Assembly: GCF_002895945.1 (NCBI RefSeq)
Contig: NZ_NPZB01000002.1
Span: forward strand, 868,001 to 932,000
DNA: 64,000 bases
Direction of reading: 5' to 3'
From: Solilutibacter silvestris
Lineage (GTDB): Bacteria > Pseudomonadota > Gammaproteobacteria > Xanthomonadales > Xanthomonadaceae
Shown: piece by piece, positions 28,633-39,622 of the stretch
Position numbering within the stretch: the first letter of the stretch is position 1
Layout: every line of letters begins with the position of its first letter
Notes under the pieces: model-generated
What the model was told of the DNA's origin: nothing
Database searches by the model: none
Seen by the model: the letters and a program-made list of their open reading frames with translations, nothing else
Program-made: the position numbers and the translations under genes

Positions 28633-29355
28633 TCAGGATAGCCCGGACACCGGGAGATCGGGCAGATCGTTGCACCAGGAACCGATCCGTCCCGGCTGTT
28701 CCACCAGCGTGGCAATCCGTCGCGCGAAAATCTCCCGCGGCATCGTCTCGGCACCCAGCGTGCGCAGATGCGGACTCTCGACCTGGGCATCGATCAGCGG
28801 CCAGCCACGGCTGTCGAGCAATCGCGCAAGCGCGGCCAATGCGATCTTGGAGCCGCCGGATACGCCCGAGAACATCGATTCGCCATAGAACATCCGGCCG
28901 ATGGCGACGCCGTAGATGCCGCCGACCAGGCGTTCGCCGTCAAAGACCTCGATCGAATGGGCATGACCGAGACGGTGCAGTTCGACATAGGCATCGAGCA
29001 TGTCGTCGCCGATCCAGGTACCGTGCTGGCCCGGGCGCGGCGAGATGGCGCAGGCGCGCATCACCGCGGCGAACGCGCTATCGGCGCGCAACGTCCACGT
29101 GTTGTGACGCAACTGGCGACGGAATTTCGACGACAAACGCACGCTATCGCTGCGGAACACCATGCGCGGGTCGGGCGACCACCACAGGATCGGTTCGCCG
29201 GGGTTGAACCACGGGAAGATGCCATGGTGATAGGCATTCAACAGGCGCGGAGCGGAAAGATCGCCGCCGGCGCAGAGCAGTCCATTGGGTTCGTGCAACG
29301 CGCGTTCCAGCGGTGGGAACGGTGCGTGCGGATCGACAGGCAGGATCGGGATCAT
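28633..29355 (-). CDS. aat: Leucyl/phenylalanyl-tRNA--protein transferase Aat
   Basis: Cytosolic transferase that adds Leu or Phe from aminoacyl-tRNA to proteins with N-terminal Arg or Lys, making primary N-degrons for ClpS-ClpAP. The 240-residue protein has FPPLERALHEPNGLLCAGGDLS, GIFPWFNPGEPILWWSPDPRMV, and GGIYGVAIGRMFYGESMFS, all family hallmarks. The ATG overlaps the stop of the upstream GNAT gene by four bases. The recognising partners clpS and clpA are 3-6 kb away. Confidence 0.97.
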   Translation of the reverse strand: MIPILPVDPHAPFPPLERALHEPNGLLCAGGDLSAPRLLNAYHHGIFPWFNPGEPILWWSPDPRMVFRSDSVRLSSKFRRQLRHNTWTLRADSAFAAVMRACAISPRPGQHGTWIGDDMLDAYVELHRLGHAHSIEVFDGERLVGGIYGVAIGRMFYGESMFSGVSGGSKIALAALARLLDSRGWPLIDAQVESPHLRTLGAETMPREIFARRIATLVEQPGRIGSWCNDLPDLPVSGLS

Positions 29356-30521
29356 CCCGCCGCGCTTCCATCGTCACCCTTGAACGGCGAATGCGTGTGC
29401 AACTGCGCCGCATGTCGACGCACGTCACGACGCTCGGCCGCGCACCAATCTTGCAGTGCCGTTCGGAAACGCGGATCGGCGATCCAGTGGCGGCTGCGGA
29501 CGAGGGTCGGCAAGAAGCCGCGCGCGATCTTGTGCACGCCTTGCGCGCCGGGTTCGAAGCGCGTCAATCCATGTTGCAGGCAATAGTCGATGCCCTGGTA
29601 GTAACAGGTCTCGAAATGCAGCCCCGGCAGTTGAGCATGGCTGCCCCAGTAGCGTCCGTACAAGGTATCGGCGCTGCGCAGGCAGAGTGCGCCGGCGATC
29701 GGTTCGCCATCGAGTTCGGCGAGGATCAGCACCAGTTGCCGCGGCATCGTGCGGGCGATTTCATGGATGAATTCGAGCGTCAACGCCGGCGAGTTGCCGT
29801 ACTCCGAAAACGTCTGCAGGTAGAACCCGTGGATCGCGGCGAGGTCGCCATCGCTGGCTTCATCGCCATGCACGACGCGGAAACGCACGCCGGCACGTTC
29901 CGCCTTCGCGCGCTCCTGGCGGATGTTCTTGCGATGCTTGGCATCCATCGCCGACAGGTAATCGTCGAACGTGCGCCAACCGTCGCGGTTGTGCCAGTGG
30001 TACTGGATGTCCTCGCGCAGCAGCCATTCGTGTTCATCGCCGTCCTTTTGGCGGACGAAAGCGCCGTCTTCATCATCAGGATGGAAATTGACATGCACCG
30101 AAGACAGTCCCTGCGCCGTGCACAGTTCACGCATCGCGACGGCAAGCGCGTGGCGGAGCTCCGGTGTCGGCGCCAGCAGGCGCGGACCCGTCACCGGCGA
30201 GTAGGGCGCCGCGCACAGCCACTTCGGGTAGTAGTCGACGTCGTGCTGGGCATAGGCATGCGCCCAGGCGTGATCGAACACGAACTCGCCATGCGAATTG
30301 GATTTCAGATACATCGGTGCGGCGGCGACCAATGCCTCGCCATCCCACAACGTCAGATGGTGCGGTGTCCAACCCCAGTCGGCGCGCAGGCAGCCGGTAC
30401 GTTCCAGTGCCGACAGGAAGGCATGGCTGACGAAGGGGTGATCGGTGGAATGCAGCGCGTCCCATTGCCCGGCGGAAATCGCGTCGAGCGAATCGAGAAT
30501 GCGTGCGTGCAGCTGTGGCAT
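29352..30521 (-). CDS. GNAT-fold protein of the FemAB-like/DUF482 family
   Basis: A 389-residue cytosolic protein resembling the DUF482 (peptidoglycan-biosynthesis/recognition) family of N-acetyltransferase-like proteins. Recognisable segments are DHPFVSHAFLSALERTG near the N-terminus, HAWAHAYAQHDVDYYPKWL, KHRKNIRQERAK, and LYGRYWGSHAQLPGLHFETCYYQGIDYCLQHGLTRFEPGAQGVHKIARGF near the C-terminus. The substrate is not known. It is linked to aat by a four-base overlap and follows the GST gene by eight bases. Confidence 0.8.
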   Translation of the reverse strand: MPQLHARILDSLDAISAGQWDALHSTDHPFVSHAFLSALERTGCLRADWGWTPHHLTLWDGEALVAAAPMYLKSNSHGEFVFDHAWAHAYAQHDVDYYPKWLCAAPYSPVTGPRLLAPTPELRHALAVAMRELCTAQGLSSVHVNFHPDDEDGAFVRQKDGDEHEWLLREDIQYHWHNRDGWRTFDDYLSAMDAKHRKNIRQERAKAERAGVRFRVVHGDEASDGDLAAIHGFYLQTFSEYGNSPALTLEFIHEIARTMPRQLVLILAELDGEPIAGALCLRSADTLYGRYWGSHAQLPGLHFETCYYQGIDYCLQHGLTRFEPGAQGVHKIARGFLPTLVRSRHWIADPRFRTALQDWCAAERRDVRRHAAQLHTHSPFKGDDGSAAG

Positions 30522-30529
30522 CGCTCCGG

Positions 30530-31201
30530 TCAGCTTTCAGGACTGCGGAAATCGGCGCTGATGCGGCCATGCGCGGCGATGCTGGTTTCGTGCGCGTCCT
30601 CGCGCCAGGTTTCGGCCAGCGCCGATGCATACCAATCACGCATCGCCGGCAGCTCGAGCAGGCGTTGCACATAGGCAGATGCGGCATCGCCCAGCTTCAA
30701 TCCGTAGGTCTGGATGCGGAACGCGACCGGCGCGTAGAAGGCATCGACTGCGGAGAACTCCTTGCCGGCCAGGAACGGGCCGCCGAAGCGCCACAAGCCT
30801 TCGCTCCACAGGGCATCCAGGCGCGCGATGTCATCGGCCAGTGCCGGTGGGATCGCTGCAAGTTCGACCCGCTGGCCACAGCTCATCGAGCAGATGTTGC
30901 GCAGTTCGGAGAATCCGGAATGCATTTCCGCCGTGGCCGAACGTGCCCACGCGCGGGCGACGAGATCGCGCGGCCACACCTGCGAGTAATGCTCGGCGAG
31001 ATATTCGGTGATGGCCAGAGAATCCCAGATCGTCACGTCGCCGTCGACCAGGCAGGGCACGCGCCGGGTCGGGGAGAACGAGAAAATTTCGCCGAACGGA
31101 TGCATCTGTTCGGCGAAGGGAATCTCGAGCACTTTCATCAACAACCATGGCCGCAGCGACCACGACGAATAATTCTTGTTGGCGATGTGCAAGGTCAGCA
31201 T
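30530..31201 (-). CDS. Glutathione S-transferase family protein
   Basis: Cytosolic two-domain protein of 223 residues. The N-terminal thioredoxin-like domain starts LHIANKNYSSWSLRPWLLMK and contains TRRVPCLVDGDVTIWDSLAITEYLAE, where VPxL and the D-S pair that bind glutathione are conserved. A helical C-terminal domain follows. The catalytic residue is probably a Ser in NYSSW. The ATG at 31201 is chosen because the longer frame lacks family features. Substrate unknown. Confidence 0.85.
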   Translation of the reverse strand: MLTLHIANKNYSSWSLRPWLLMKVLEIPFAEQMHPFGEIFSFSPTRRVPCLVDGDVTIWDSLAITEYLAEHYSQVWPRDLVARAWARSATAEMHSGFSELRNICSMSCGQRVELAAIPPALADDIARLDALWSEGLWRFGGPFLAGKEFSAVDAFYAPVAFRIQTYGLKLGDAASAYVQRLLELPAMRDWYASALAETWREDAHETSIAAHGRISADFRSPES

Positions 31202-31226
31202 GGCGTCCTCGGTTCGTGTGGCGAAT

Positions 31227-32498
31227 TCAACGCAAGAAGGAGAGTTGTAACAACGCGTACAGGAGCAACCCGGCAAGCCCACCAATCAGCGTGCCATTGA
31301 GGCGGATGAATTGCAGGTCGCGACCGACGCTGCGTTCGATTTCGTCGACCAGGAAGCGCGTGTCCCAGGCATCCACGGTCTGGCGGATATACGTTGGCGC
31401 GATGGCGCGCAACTGCGTGGCGATGTGTTCGCCGGCGATCCGCAGTTGTTCGTTGGCGTTGCGCTGCCATTCGGGATCGTCGCGCAGGCGCTTGCCGAGG
31501 CGTTCGGCGTAGTGGCGGAACTGCTGCATGCTGGTGGAGTCGTCGCGCGCAAGATCGGCGTGCAACCAGTCGCGCAGTTGCCGCCATAGTCCGCGCACGT
31601 AGTCCTGCAATTCCGGACTGTCGATCAGTTTCTGCTTGAACGCGGCGATGCGTTCCTGCAACTGCGGATCATCGTCGAGCGCATCGATCAGCCGCATCGC
31701 TTCGGCGCCGTAGCGCTGGCGCAACGGATGATCGGGTGTCTCCAGGACTTCCTGCAGTTCATCGACGATGGCGTTGGCCAGTCGCGTCGACAGCGATACC
31801 GCGAGGTCTTCGGTGTAGTCGAGTTTGTCGGCGAGCCACGTCAGCTTGGGAAATTCCCGGCGCGCCATCACGATGAGTTTTTCGGTGATGAAATCGCGCA
31901 CCCCAGGCTGGCCCATCCACGCCGCGATCTGCGACAGTCCGGCGTTCAACACTTTCTGGTGGTGGCCACCACGCGTCAGGATATGCAGCAGTTGCGAGGC
32001 GGTTTTCGCCACGTTCCAGTGCTGCAACTGGCTGCGCGCCATCGCCAGCAGCTCGCGCTCGAACGCCGGTGAATCCAGTGCGGTGAGCGATTGACGCGCC
32101 CACGCCTGCAACTGTCGCGACAGCTGTTCGAGCCGCTCAGGCGTCGAGAGGAACTCGCCGAGCCGCAGCGCGGGGTTCCATTCGTCCACGCGCTTGAGGA
32201 TCTGCTCGGGCGCGAGGAAATTGTCGGCGACGAATCGCGCCAGCGCATCGGCGATGCGCGCCTTGTTGCGCGGGATGATCGCGGTGTGCGGGATCGGCAA
32301 TCCCAACGGATGGCGGAACAGCGCCACCACCGCGAACCAGTCGGCCAGTGCGCCGACGGTGGCTGCTTCGGCGAAGGCGCCGATCCAGCCCCAGATGCCA
32401 TGGCGTCCGAAGTGTTGTGCCAGCACCAGCAATGCGATCGCGCCGAGCAGGAACGCCAGCGCGATGGCTTTCATCTGCGCGAGCCGGCTCATGCCCAC
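31227..32498 (-). CDS. DUF445 membrane-associated protein (YjiN-like)
   Basis: Up to 423 residues. One or two membrane helices are at the N-terminus (KAIALAFLLGAIALLVLA and WIGAFAEAATVGALADWFAVVALFRHPLG), a long helical soluble middle with Arg/Glu-rich heptads, and a final helix LIGGLAGLLLYALLQLSFL. ADWFAVVALFRHPLGLPIPHTAIIP is the DUF445 signature. The frame can start at GTG 32498, directly after the upstream stop, or at ATG 32492. Function is unknown. Confidence 0.82.
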   Translation of the reverse strand: MGMSRLAQMKAIALAFLLGAIALLVLAQHFGRHGIWGWIGAFAEAATVGALADWFAVVALFRHPLGLPIPHTAIIPRNKARIADALARFVADNFLAPEQILKRVDEWNPALRLGEFLSTPERLEQLSRQLQAWARQSLTALDSPAFERELLAMARSQLQHWNVAKTASQLLHILTRGGHHQKVLNAGLSQIAAWMGQPGVRDFITEKLIVMARREFPKLTWLADKLDYTEDLAVSLSTRLANAIVDELQEVLETPDHPLRQRYGAEAMRLIDALDDDPQLQERIAAFKQKLIDSPELQDYVRGLWRQLRDWLHADLARDDSTSMQQFRHYAERLGKRLRDDPEWQRNANEQLRIAGEHIATQLRAIAPTYIRQTVDAWDTRFLVDEIERSVGRDLQFIRLNGTLIGGLAGLLLYALLQLSFLR

Positions 32499-33080
32499 TC
32501 AGAAGTACGCAAATGCCATTGCCACCGCCCCAGCGAGGCCGAGCAGCAGCGATCCCCACCAAACCTGCTTCTTGCGCGTCAGTGCAGCCACTGCGCCCAA
32601 CGCGATTCCCACCTGCAGCAGGGCGACTGCATCGGCAAAGTAGTGATGACGATGGATCAGATGCCCGGCTTCCGCGTTCTTTTCGTCACGCGCCTTTTCG
32701 AATGCCGTGGCTTTGGTGGCACTGTCCTTTTGTTGCGCGAGATGACGCTGCTGGTCGGCGGCGATTTTCTCCGGCACGGGCTTGCCGGCCGCTTGCCATT
32801 GCTGGCTCGCCATGTCTTCAACCACCGCCTTGATGCCTTTCGCCTGGTAGTAGGCCCACTGGTCCGATGCCTGTGCCTGCAACTGGGTCGCTTCGGTCTT
32901 GAGTGACAGCGCCTCGTTCACCGTGGCGCCGGCCTGCAGCGAAGCGATGGCGGCGATCGCCGCGAACGCAGACGTGCTCAAGGCAATCCAGCGCAGCAGC
33001 GAGCCGTCTTCCGCTTTCTCGACTTCCGCGTCGATGGTTTCGCGCAGGGTGTCGGTATCGATTTCGATGTCTTCAGGCAT
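32499..33080 (-). CDS. DUF4337 membrane protein
   Basis: A 193-residue protein with an acidic N-terminus, one membrane helix (about 30-50), a charged helical middle rich in Gln, Lys and Glu (likely coiled coil, about 60-145), and two helices at the C-terminus around VALLQVGIALGAVAAL and LLLGLAGAVAMAFAYF. This matches the DUF4337 layout. Function is unknown. It is 33 bases after trxB and directly adjacent to DUF445. Confidence 0.78.
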   Translation of the reverse strand: MPEDIEIDTDTLRETIDAEVEKAEDGSLLRWIALSTSAFAAIAAIASLQAGATVNEALSLKTEATQLQAQASDQWAYYQAKGIKAVVEDMASQQWQAAGKPVPEKIAADQQRHLAQQKDSATKATAFEKARDEKNAEAGHLIHRHHYFADAVALLQVGIALGAVAALTRKKQVWWGSLLLGLAGAVAMAFAYF

Positions 33081-33113
33081 GGTCGTGGTCGCAGCTTGGG
33101 TCTTGGCAGGAGA

Positions 33114-34112
<999 letters not shown>

Positions 34113-34204
34113 CTAGTGTAAGCGCCCGATCCTTCCAGATGCGGCCGCGGCCGCATCGACACAACCCGTCATTCCACTGATTCTTCCTATTGCAGGCATC
34201 GACA

Positions 34205-35272
34205 ATGCGTATCGGCGTACCCAAGGAAACCAAGACTCTCGAAGGGCGCGTCGCGCTCGTTCCCGCCGCGGCCGGCGATCTGGTCAAGCGCGGCCACGAA
34301 GTGTGGATCGAGAAGGACGCCGGCGTGAAGTCCGGTTTCAAGGACGAGCAATACACCGCGCTCGGCGTCAAGATCGCGGCGGATGCCGCCGCGTTGTACG
34401 ACAAGGGCGAGCTGATCGTGAAGGTGAAGGAGCCGATCGCGGGCGACCTCGCGTTGCTGCGCAAGGATCACCTGTTGTTCTGCTACCTGCATCTGGCCGC
34501 GGAACCGGAACTCACCAAGCGCCTGCTCGATATCGGCCTGACCGGCATCGCTTTCGAAACCGTCGAGCTGCCCAACGGCGATCTGCCGCTGCTGGCGCCG
34601 ATGTCGGTGATCGCCGGCAAGATCGGCGTGCAGGTCGGCACCCACCTGCTGCACCAGCCGATGGGCGGCAAGGGCAAGCTGCTGGGCGGCCTGCCATCGA
34701 CCGAGCGCGGCAATGTCGTGGTGTTCGGCGCGGGCCAGGCCGGCAGCGCGTCGGCGGCGCTGGCCGCGGCCGGTGGCGCCAATGTCACCGTGTTCGAGAT
34801 GCGCCAGGACCGCATGGAAGACGCCATGCGCCTCGGCAACAACGTCACCGTGCTCTATCCGTACCACGACGTGGTGGCCAAGGCTGTCGCCAATGCCGAC
34901 CTGGTGATCGGCGCGGTACTGGTCACCGGCGCCAAGGCGCCGCACGTGATGACCCGCGAGATGCTCAAGGACATGGAGGACGGCAGCGTCGTCGTCGATA
35001 TCGCCATCGACCAGGGCGGCTGCTTCGAGACCTCGCGCCCGACCACCTGGAAGGACCCGACCTACGTGGAAGAAGGCGTGATCCACTTCTGCGTGACCAA
35101 CATGCCCGGCGCGGTGCCGCAGACCAGCTCGCAGGCGATCTGTGCCGCCATCCTGCCGTGGGTCAACAAGCTGGCTTCGGGCGACTGGCGCGGCAATGAA
35201 GCGCTGGTGAAGGGCATCAACGTCGAGGGTGGCAAGATCATCCACCCGGCCTTGCAGGGCATGAAACTCTGA
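34205..35272 (+). CDS. ald: Alanine dehydrogenase
   Basis: NAD-dependent oxidative deamination of L-alanine to pyruvate and ammonium, or the reverse. The 355 residues start [20 protein letters not shown] and show the Ald/PNT family pattern: [42 protein letters not shown], the Rossmann stretch [28 protein letters not shown] and [25 protein letters not shown]. The ATG at 34205 gives the standard N-terminus; an upstream in-frame start is five codons longer. Confidence 0.96.
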   Translation: MRIGVPKETKTLEGRVALVPAAAGDLVKRGHEVWIEKDAGVKSGFKDEQYTALGVKIAADAAALYDKGELIVKVKEPIAGDLALLRKDHLLFCYLHLAAEPELTKRLLDIGLTGIAFETVELPNGDLPLLAPMSVIAGKIGVQVGTHLLHQPMGGKGKLLGGLPSTERGNVVVFGAGQAGSASAALAAAGGANVTVFEMRQDRMEDAMRLGNNVTVLYPYHDVVAKAVANADLVIGAVLVTGAKAPHVMTREMLKDMEDGSVVVDIAIDQGGCFETSRPTTWKDPTYVEEGVIHFCVTNMPGAVPQTSSQAICAAILPWVNKLASGDWRGNEALVKGINVEGGKIIHPALQGMKL

Positions 35273-35318
35273 TTCAATATCAGAGACTTGTAGCCATTAC
35301 TTAAAGTCAGATCACGCC

Positions 35319-37700
35319 TTGGCAGCCACTCGACCCAACCGCCGCACCCGCGCGAAACCCGATTCCGGGAGCGAGCGCGGCCGTGCGGCGGCCGAGCCGC
35401 GGCCGATGAGTCCGCAGCGCAAGCGGATGATCCGCGACGTCGTCCTGATCGCCGTTGCGCCGATCCTGCTCTATCTGTTCGCCTGCCTGTTCACCTATTC
35501 GCCGCAGGATCCGGGCTGGTCGAGCAGCGTCGGCGTCACCGCGCCGCTGCACAACGTCGGTGGCAAGGTCGGGGCATGGCTGGCGGACGTGCTGATCTAT
35601 CTGTTCGGCTATGTGGCGTGGCTGCTGCCGATCCTGCTCGGCGCGGTGGTGTGGATCACCCTGTTCCGCCCGGTCGACGCCGACGCCAGCGAGCAGGAGG
35701 CGGAGATCACCCCGGCACTGCGCCTGATCGCGTTGTTCGCCTTCCTGATCGCCGCGGTGGGATTGCTCCAGCTGCGGGTCGGCAACGTCGAGAATTTCTC
35801 GGCGGGCGCGGGTGGCATCCTTGGGCGTCTGGTCGGGGATTCGTTGCGGCATAGCGTCGGCCAGGCCGGCGGCACGCTGTTCATGATCGCGTTGTTGCTG
35901 ATCTCGGTGACGCTGGCGACGCGCTTCTCCTGGTTCTGGTTGATGGAGAAGATCGGCGGCTGGGTGATGACGATTCCCGCGCTGTTCCGCAAGGGCCAGC
36001 AACAGGCCAGTGAATGGCAGGAAGTGCGGCAGATGCGCGAGGAACGCGTGGAGGCGCGCAAGGTCGACAGCGAGCTGCGGGCCAAGCGCGAGAAGGTCAG
36101 GATCGAGCCGCCGGCAGCGCCGGTGATCGAGAAATCCGAACGCGCCAAGCGCGACCAGCAGATCCCGCTGTTCATGGGCGGCGATCCCGGCGCGGTGCCG
36201 CCGCTGGCGCTGCTCGACGATCCCAAGCCGCAGGCCAAGGGCTACGACGAGGAAACGCTGGAAACCCTGTCGCGCCAGATCGAATACAAGCTCAAGGATT
36301 TCCGCATCGATGCGCAAGTGGTTGGTGCCTACCCGGGCCCGGTGATCACCCGCTTCGAAATCGATCCGGCGCCGGGCATCAAGGTCAGTTCGATCAGCGG
36401 CCTCGACAAGGACATCGCGCGCGGGCTGTCGGTGAAATCGGTGCGCGTGGTCGATGTCATCCCCGGCAAGTCGGTGATCGGCCTCGAAATCCCCAACACC
36501 AGCCGCGAGATGATCTATCTCTCGGAACTGTTGCGCTCGAAGGAATACGACAAGTCGCCCAGCCCGCTGACGCTCGCCTTGGGCAAGGACATCGCCGGAC
36601 GCCCGACGGTGGCCGATCTCGCGCGCATGCCGCATCTGCTGGTCGCGGGTACGACAGGCTCCGGCAAATCCGTTGCGGTCAACGCGATGGTGTTGTCGCT
36701 GCTGTTCAAGGCCAGCGCCAAGGACGTGCGCATGCTGATGATCGACCCGAAGATGCTGGAACTCAGCGTTTACCAGGGCATCCCGCACCTGCTGGCGCCG
36801 GTGGTCACCGACATGAAGGAGGCCGCCAATGGCCTGCGCTGGTGCGTTGGCGAGATGGAGCGCCGCTACAAGTTGATGAGCGCGGTCGGCGTGCGCAACT
36901 TGGCCGGCTTCAACAAGAAAGTGAAGGATGCCGCCGACGCCGGCCAGCCGATCATGGATCCGCTGTTCAAGCCCTCGGGCCTGCCCGACGAAGCGCCGCA
37001 ACCGCTCGACACGCTGCCGTTCATCGTCGTCTTCATCGACGAATTCGCCGACATGATGATGATCGTCGGCAAGAAGGTCGAAGAGCTGATCGCGCGACTG
37101 GCACAGAAGGCCCGTGCCGCCGGCATTCACCTGATCCTCGCCACCCAGCGCCCGTCGGTCGACGTCATCACCGGCTTGATCAAGGCCAACATCCCGACGC
37201 GCATTGCCTTCCAGGTGTCGAGCAAGATCGATTCGCGCACCATCCTCGACCAGTCCGGCGCGGAAACACTGCTCGGTCATGGCGACATGTTGTACTTGCC
37301 GCCCGGCACCGCGCTGCCGGAGCGCGTGCACGGCGCCTTCGTCAGCGACGAGGAAGTGCATCGCGTGGTCGAGCACCTCAAGCGCAGCGGCCAGCCCGAA
37401 TACATCGATGGCGTGCTGGAGGAAGTGCAGACGATGTACGACGGCAGCAGCGTCGGCGCGACCGGCCTGCCGGAAGCATCGGGTGGTGGTGGCGATGAAA
37501 GCGATCCGCTGTACGACGAAGCGATCCGCATCGTCACCGAAACGCGACGTGCCTCGATTTCCGGCGTGCAGCGCCGCCTGAAGATCGGCTACAACCGCGC
37601 CGCGCGCCTGGTCGAAGCGATGGAGGCGGCCGGCGTGGTCAGTCCGCCGGAACACAATGGCGATCGCACCGTGCTGGCACCACCGCCCGTGCGCGATTGA
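35319..37700 (+). CDS. ftsK: DNA translocase FtsK
   Basis: Septum-anchored DNA pump that coordinates chromosome dimer resolution with division. The 793 residues comprise a basic N-terminus, four membrane helices (about 40-215), a short charged linker, the alpha/beta RecA-like motor with Walker [14 protein letters not shown] (near 443) and [12 protein letters not shown], and the gamma winged-helix domain (about 725-785, [38 protein letters not shown]). The linker is short compared with E. coli FtsK. The frame opens with TTG at 35319; an ATG at codon 30 is an alternative, though the basic stretch before it is usual. Confidence 0.96.
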   Translation: MAATRPNRRTRAKPDSGSERGRAAAEPRPMSPQRKRMIRDVVLIAVAPILLYLFACLFTYSPQDPGWSSSVGVTAPLHNVGGKVGAWLADVLIYLFGYVAWLLPILLGAVVWITLFRPVDADASEQEAEITPALRLIALFAFLIAAVGLLQLRVGNVENFSAGAGGILGRLVGDSLRHSVGQAGGTLFMIALLLISVTLATRFSWFWLMEKIGGWVMTIPALFRKGQQQASEWQEVRQMREERVEARKVDSELRAKREKVRIEPPAAPVIEKSERAKRDQQIPLFMGGDPGAVPPLALLDDPKPQAKGYDEETLETLSRQIEYKLKDFRIDAQVVGAYPGPVITRFEIDPAPGIKVSSISGLDKDIARGLSVKSVRVVDVIPGKSVIGLEIPNTSREMIYLSELLRSKEYDKSPSPLTLALGKDIAGRPTVADLARMPHLLVAGTTGSGKSVAVNAMVLSLLFKASAKDVRMLMIDPKMLELSVYQGIPHLLAPVVTDMKEAANGLRWCVGEMERRYKLMSAVGVRNLAGFNKKVKDAADAGQPIMDPLFKPSGLPDEAPQPLDTLPFIVVFIDEFADMMMIVGKKVEELIARLAQKARAAGIHLILATQRPSVDVITGLIKANIPTRIAFQVSSKIDSRTILDQSGAETLLGHGDMLYLPPGTALPERVHGAFVSDEEVHRVVEHLKRSGQPEYIDGVLEEVQTMYDGSSVGATGLPEASGGGGDESDPLYDEAIRIVTETRRASISGVQRRLKIGYNRAARLVEAMEAAGVVSPPEHNGDRTVLAPPPVRD

Positions 37701-37708
37701 GGTTCTCT

Positions 37709-37726
37709 GTCGCGAAGTATCGCGAC
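37709..37726. other. Inverted repeat after ftsK
   Basis: GTCGCGA and TCGCGAC pair perfectly around AGTA, eight bases past the ftsK stop. No T run follows, so it may be a Rho-assisted transcript end or processing hairpin. Confidence 0.4.
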
Positions 37727-37826
37727 GCGCCTGCCTGTCAACCTTGCCGATCTCCACGCGTTGATCTCTCCAACACGCGGCGCTGGATGCGTCCTCGCCG
37801 CGGAAATGGCAAGGAGAACGCGTTCG

Positions 37827-38435
37827 ATGAGTCGGCATCACGTTGTCATCACCGGAACGGGGCGCGCTGGCACCACGTTCCTGATCCAGTTGATGACGGC
37901 GCTCGGCATGCCGACCGGATTCCGCGAGCATGCGCCCGATATCCATCCGCACTCGAATGCCGGGATGGAATGGGATATCCGCGATCGCCATGCGCCCTAC
38001 GTGGTGAAGAGTCCGTGGCTGTGCGACCAGCTCGATGACGTGCTTTCCGACCACGATATCGCCATCGACCATGTACTCGTGCCCGTGCGCGATCTGTTCA
38101 GTGCCGCGGAGAGTCGACGCTCGGTATCGCGCTCCGCCCGCAAACACGATGCGCCGGGTGGGTTGTGGGACACCTCCGATCCCGAAAATCAGGAAAAAGT
38201 CCTGATGGCCAAGCTTTACAAGTTGATGTATGCGCTTGCCAAGCACGATATCCCGGTGACGTTGCTGCATTTCCCACGCATCACCCACGATGCCGATTAT
38301 CTCTACGACAAGTTGAAGCCGCTGCTGAGCGTTGCGCAACGCTGGAGTTTCCACGATACCTTCAGCCGGGTCGTGAATCCGTCGCTGGTGCACGACTTCA
38401 GATCGCCCCGCCAACCGGAAAAGGACTTGGCATGA
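37827..38435 (+). CDS. Sulfotransferase-like P-loop protein
   Basis: A 202-residue cytosolic protein beginning MSRHHVVITGTGRAGTTFLIQLMTALG, where TGTGRAGTTFL matches the 5'-phosphosulfate-binding loop of sulfotransferases. A later KSPWLCDQLDDVLSDHDIAIDHVLVPVRDLFSAAESRR resembles the 3'-phosphate loop region. AAGGAG stands eleven bases before the ATG, fixing the start. Acceptor unknown. The gene and the next lipoprotein gene lie between ftsK and lolA, which are usually neighbours in this group. Confidence 0.65.
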   Translation: MSRHHVVITGTGRAGTTFLIQLMTALGMPTGFREHAPDIHPHSNAGMEWDIRDRHAPYVVKSPWLCDQLDDVLSDHDIAIDHVLVPVRDLFSAAESRRSVSRSARKHDAPGGLWDTSDPENQEKVLMAKLYKLMYALAKHDIPVTLLHFPRITHDADYLYDKLKPLLSVAQRWSFHDTFSRVVNPSLVHDFRSPRQPEKDLA

Positions 38436-38485
38436 ATCGTCCCGATCCCGGCAATATCCGCAATCGCCAAAATCCTGGAGTGTCC

Positions 38486-38860
38486 ATGAAGTTTTCCCGC
38501 AGCATCGTCGCCAGCCTTGGCCTCTGCGCAGTGTTCGTGATCACCGGATGCCATCGCGGGCAGGATGGGCAGGCGGAGGCGGCAAGCAGCGGGCACCATG
38601 GCCATGGCATGGATTTCAGCGGCATGAGTTTCCCGATGGCCAAGGCCGATTTCCTCGCCAAGATCAACACGCGCCTGCGCCAGCGCTGCGCCAGCCGCGA
38701 CGTGCAATCGCAGCAGCAGGGCCGCGGCGTCGATTGCGCCACGCTGGAAGCCGGTATCGCCAAGTGCGCGACCTCGGGCGATGTTCCCGACAGCATCACT
38801 GATCAGGACGATGCCCACGAAGCCTCGCGCGACTATTTCGAGTGCGTGCGCGGGGAATGA
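38486..38860 (+). CDS. Small secreted lipoprotein of unknown function
   Basis: A 124-residue predicted lipoprotein: signal MKFSRSIVASLGLCAVFVITGC with the lipobox VITGC, acylated Cys near residue 22. The mature part has a His/Gly/Met-rich stretch (SGHHGHGMDFSGMSFPM) and four further Cys. CTGGAG lies a few bases before ATG 38486. An ATG at 38432 overlapping the previous stop would add 18 residues before the signal and seems less likely. I do not recognise a family; the His/Met segment could bind metal. Confidence 0.6.
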   Translation: MKFSRSIVASLGLCAVFVITGCHRGQDGQAEAASSGHHGHGMDFSGMSFPMAKADFLAKINTRLRQRCASRDVQSQQQGRGVDCATLEAGIAKCATSGDVPDSITDQDDAHEASRDYFECVRGE

Positions 38861-38953
38861 TCCCCTGAGCGGATCGGGTCGGAGCTGCGCATTCATCTTG
38901 CGGTTCAGGCGATTCGCGGCACACTTGCAGCAGAGTCAGGCAAGGAGTTCCCG

Positions 38954-39574
38954 ATGCGCATTTCCCATTGGCTGGCCGGCGCGCTGGCGCTGGCATCGAC
39001 ACAGATCGCGCACGCCGACGCCCGCGCCGATCTGACAGTGTTCACCCGGGGATTGAAGTCGCTGCAGGGCGGCTTTTCGCAGGAGGTGTACGACACCAAG
39101 GGCCACCTCAAGCAGTCGTCGTCGGGGCGCGTGTCGTTGGCGACGCCGCGGCAATTCCGCTGGGAATACGTCAAGCCGTACCGGCAGCTGGTGATCGCCG
39201 ATGGCAAGACGGTGTGGATCTACGAACCCGACCTTCAGCAGGTGAGCAAGCGTCCGCAGGGACCAGAGGAGCAGAACAGTCCGCTGGCGATCCTGGTCGA
39301 TCCGGCGCGGCTCGATCACGATTACATCGTGACCGATGGCGGCACGTCCGCCGGCATGAACTGGCTGGGCATCGCGCCGCGCTCCAAGGCCGACAGCAAT
39401 TTCCAGTCGGCGCGCATCGGCTTCAAGGATGGCCAGTTGTCGCAGATCGTCGTGACCGATCCGCTCGGCCAGCGCACGCAGATGTATTTCGCGCTGTGGC
39501 AGCGCAACCTGGCGCTGCCGGCGACGACCTTCGGTTTCACGGTGCCCAAGGGCGTCGATGTCATCGGCGATTGA
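38954..39574 (+). CDS. lolA: Outer-membrane lipoprotein carrier LolA
   Basis: Periplasmic chaperone of 206 residues that carries lipoproteins from LolCDE to LolB. It has a signal peptide ending QIAHA, then LTVFTRGLKSLQGGFSQEVYD and SSSGRVSLATPRQFRWEYVKPYRQLVIADGKTVWIYEPDLQQV, the concave beta-sheet typical of LolA, and FGFTVPKGVDVIGD at the end. AAGGAG stands seven bases before the ATG. It precedes rarA by 48 bases, a common pair. Confidence 0.96.
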   Translation: MRISHWLAGALALASTQIAHADARADLTVFTRGLKSLQGGFSQEVYDTKGHLKQSSSGRVSLATPRQFRWEYVKPYRQLVIADGKTVWIYEPDLQQVSKRPQGPEEQNSPLAILVDPARLDHDYIVTDGGTSAGMNWLGIAPRSKADSNFQSARIGFKDGQLSQIVVTDPLGQRTQMYFALWQRNLALPATTFGFTVPKGVDVIGD

Positions 39575-39622
39575 GCACAGTTCCGAGCCATGCTTCGGCG
39601 TGGCGTCGTACCATCGACGGTG

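Noticed and set aside
35307-38414. Very long open frame of over 1000 codons on the minus strand
   Set aside because: It lies opposite ftsK and the sulfotransferase-like gene in a high-GC region, has low-complexity His/Arg/Asp composition and no family features; it is a shadow frame.
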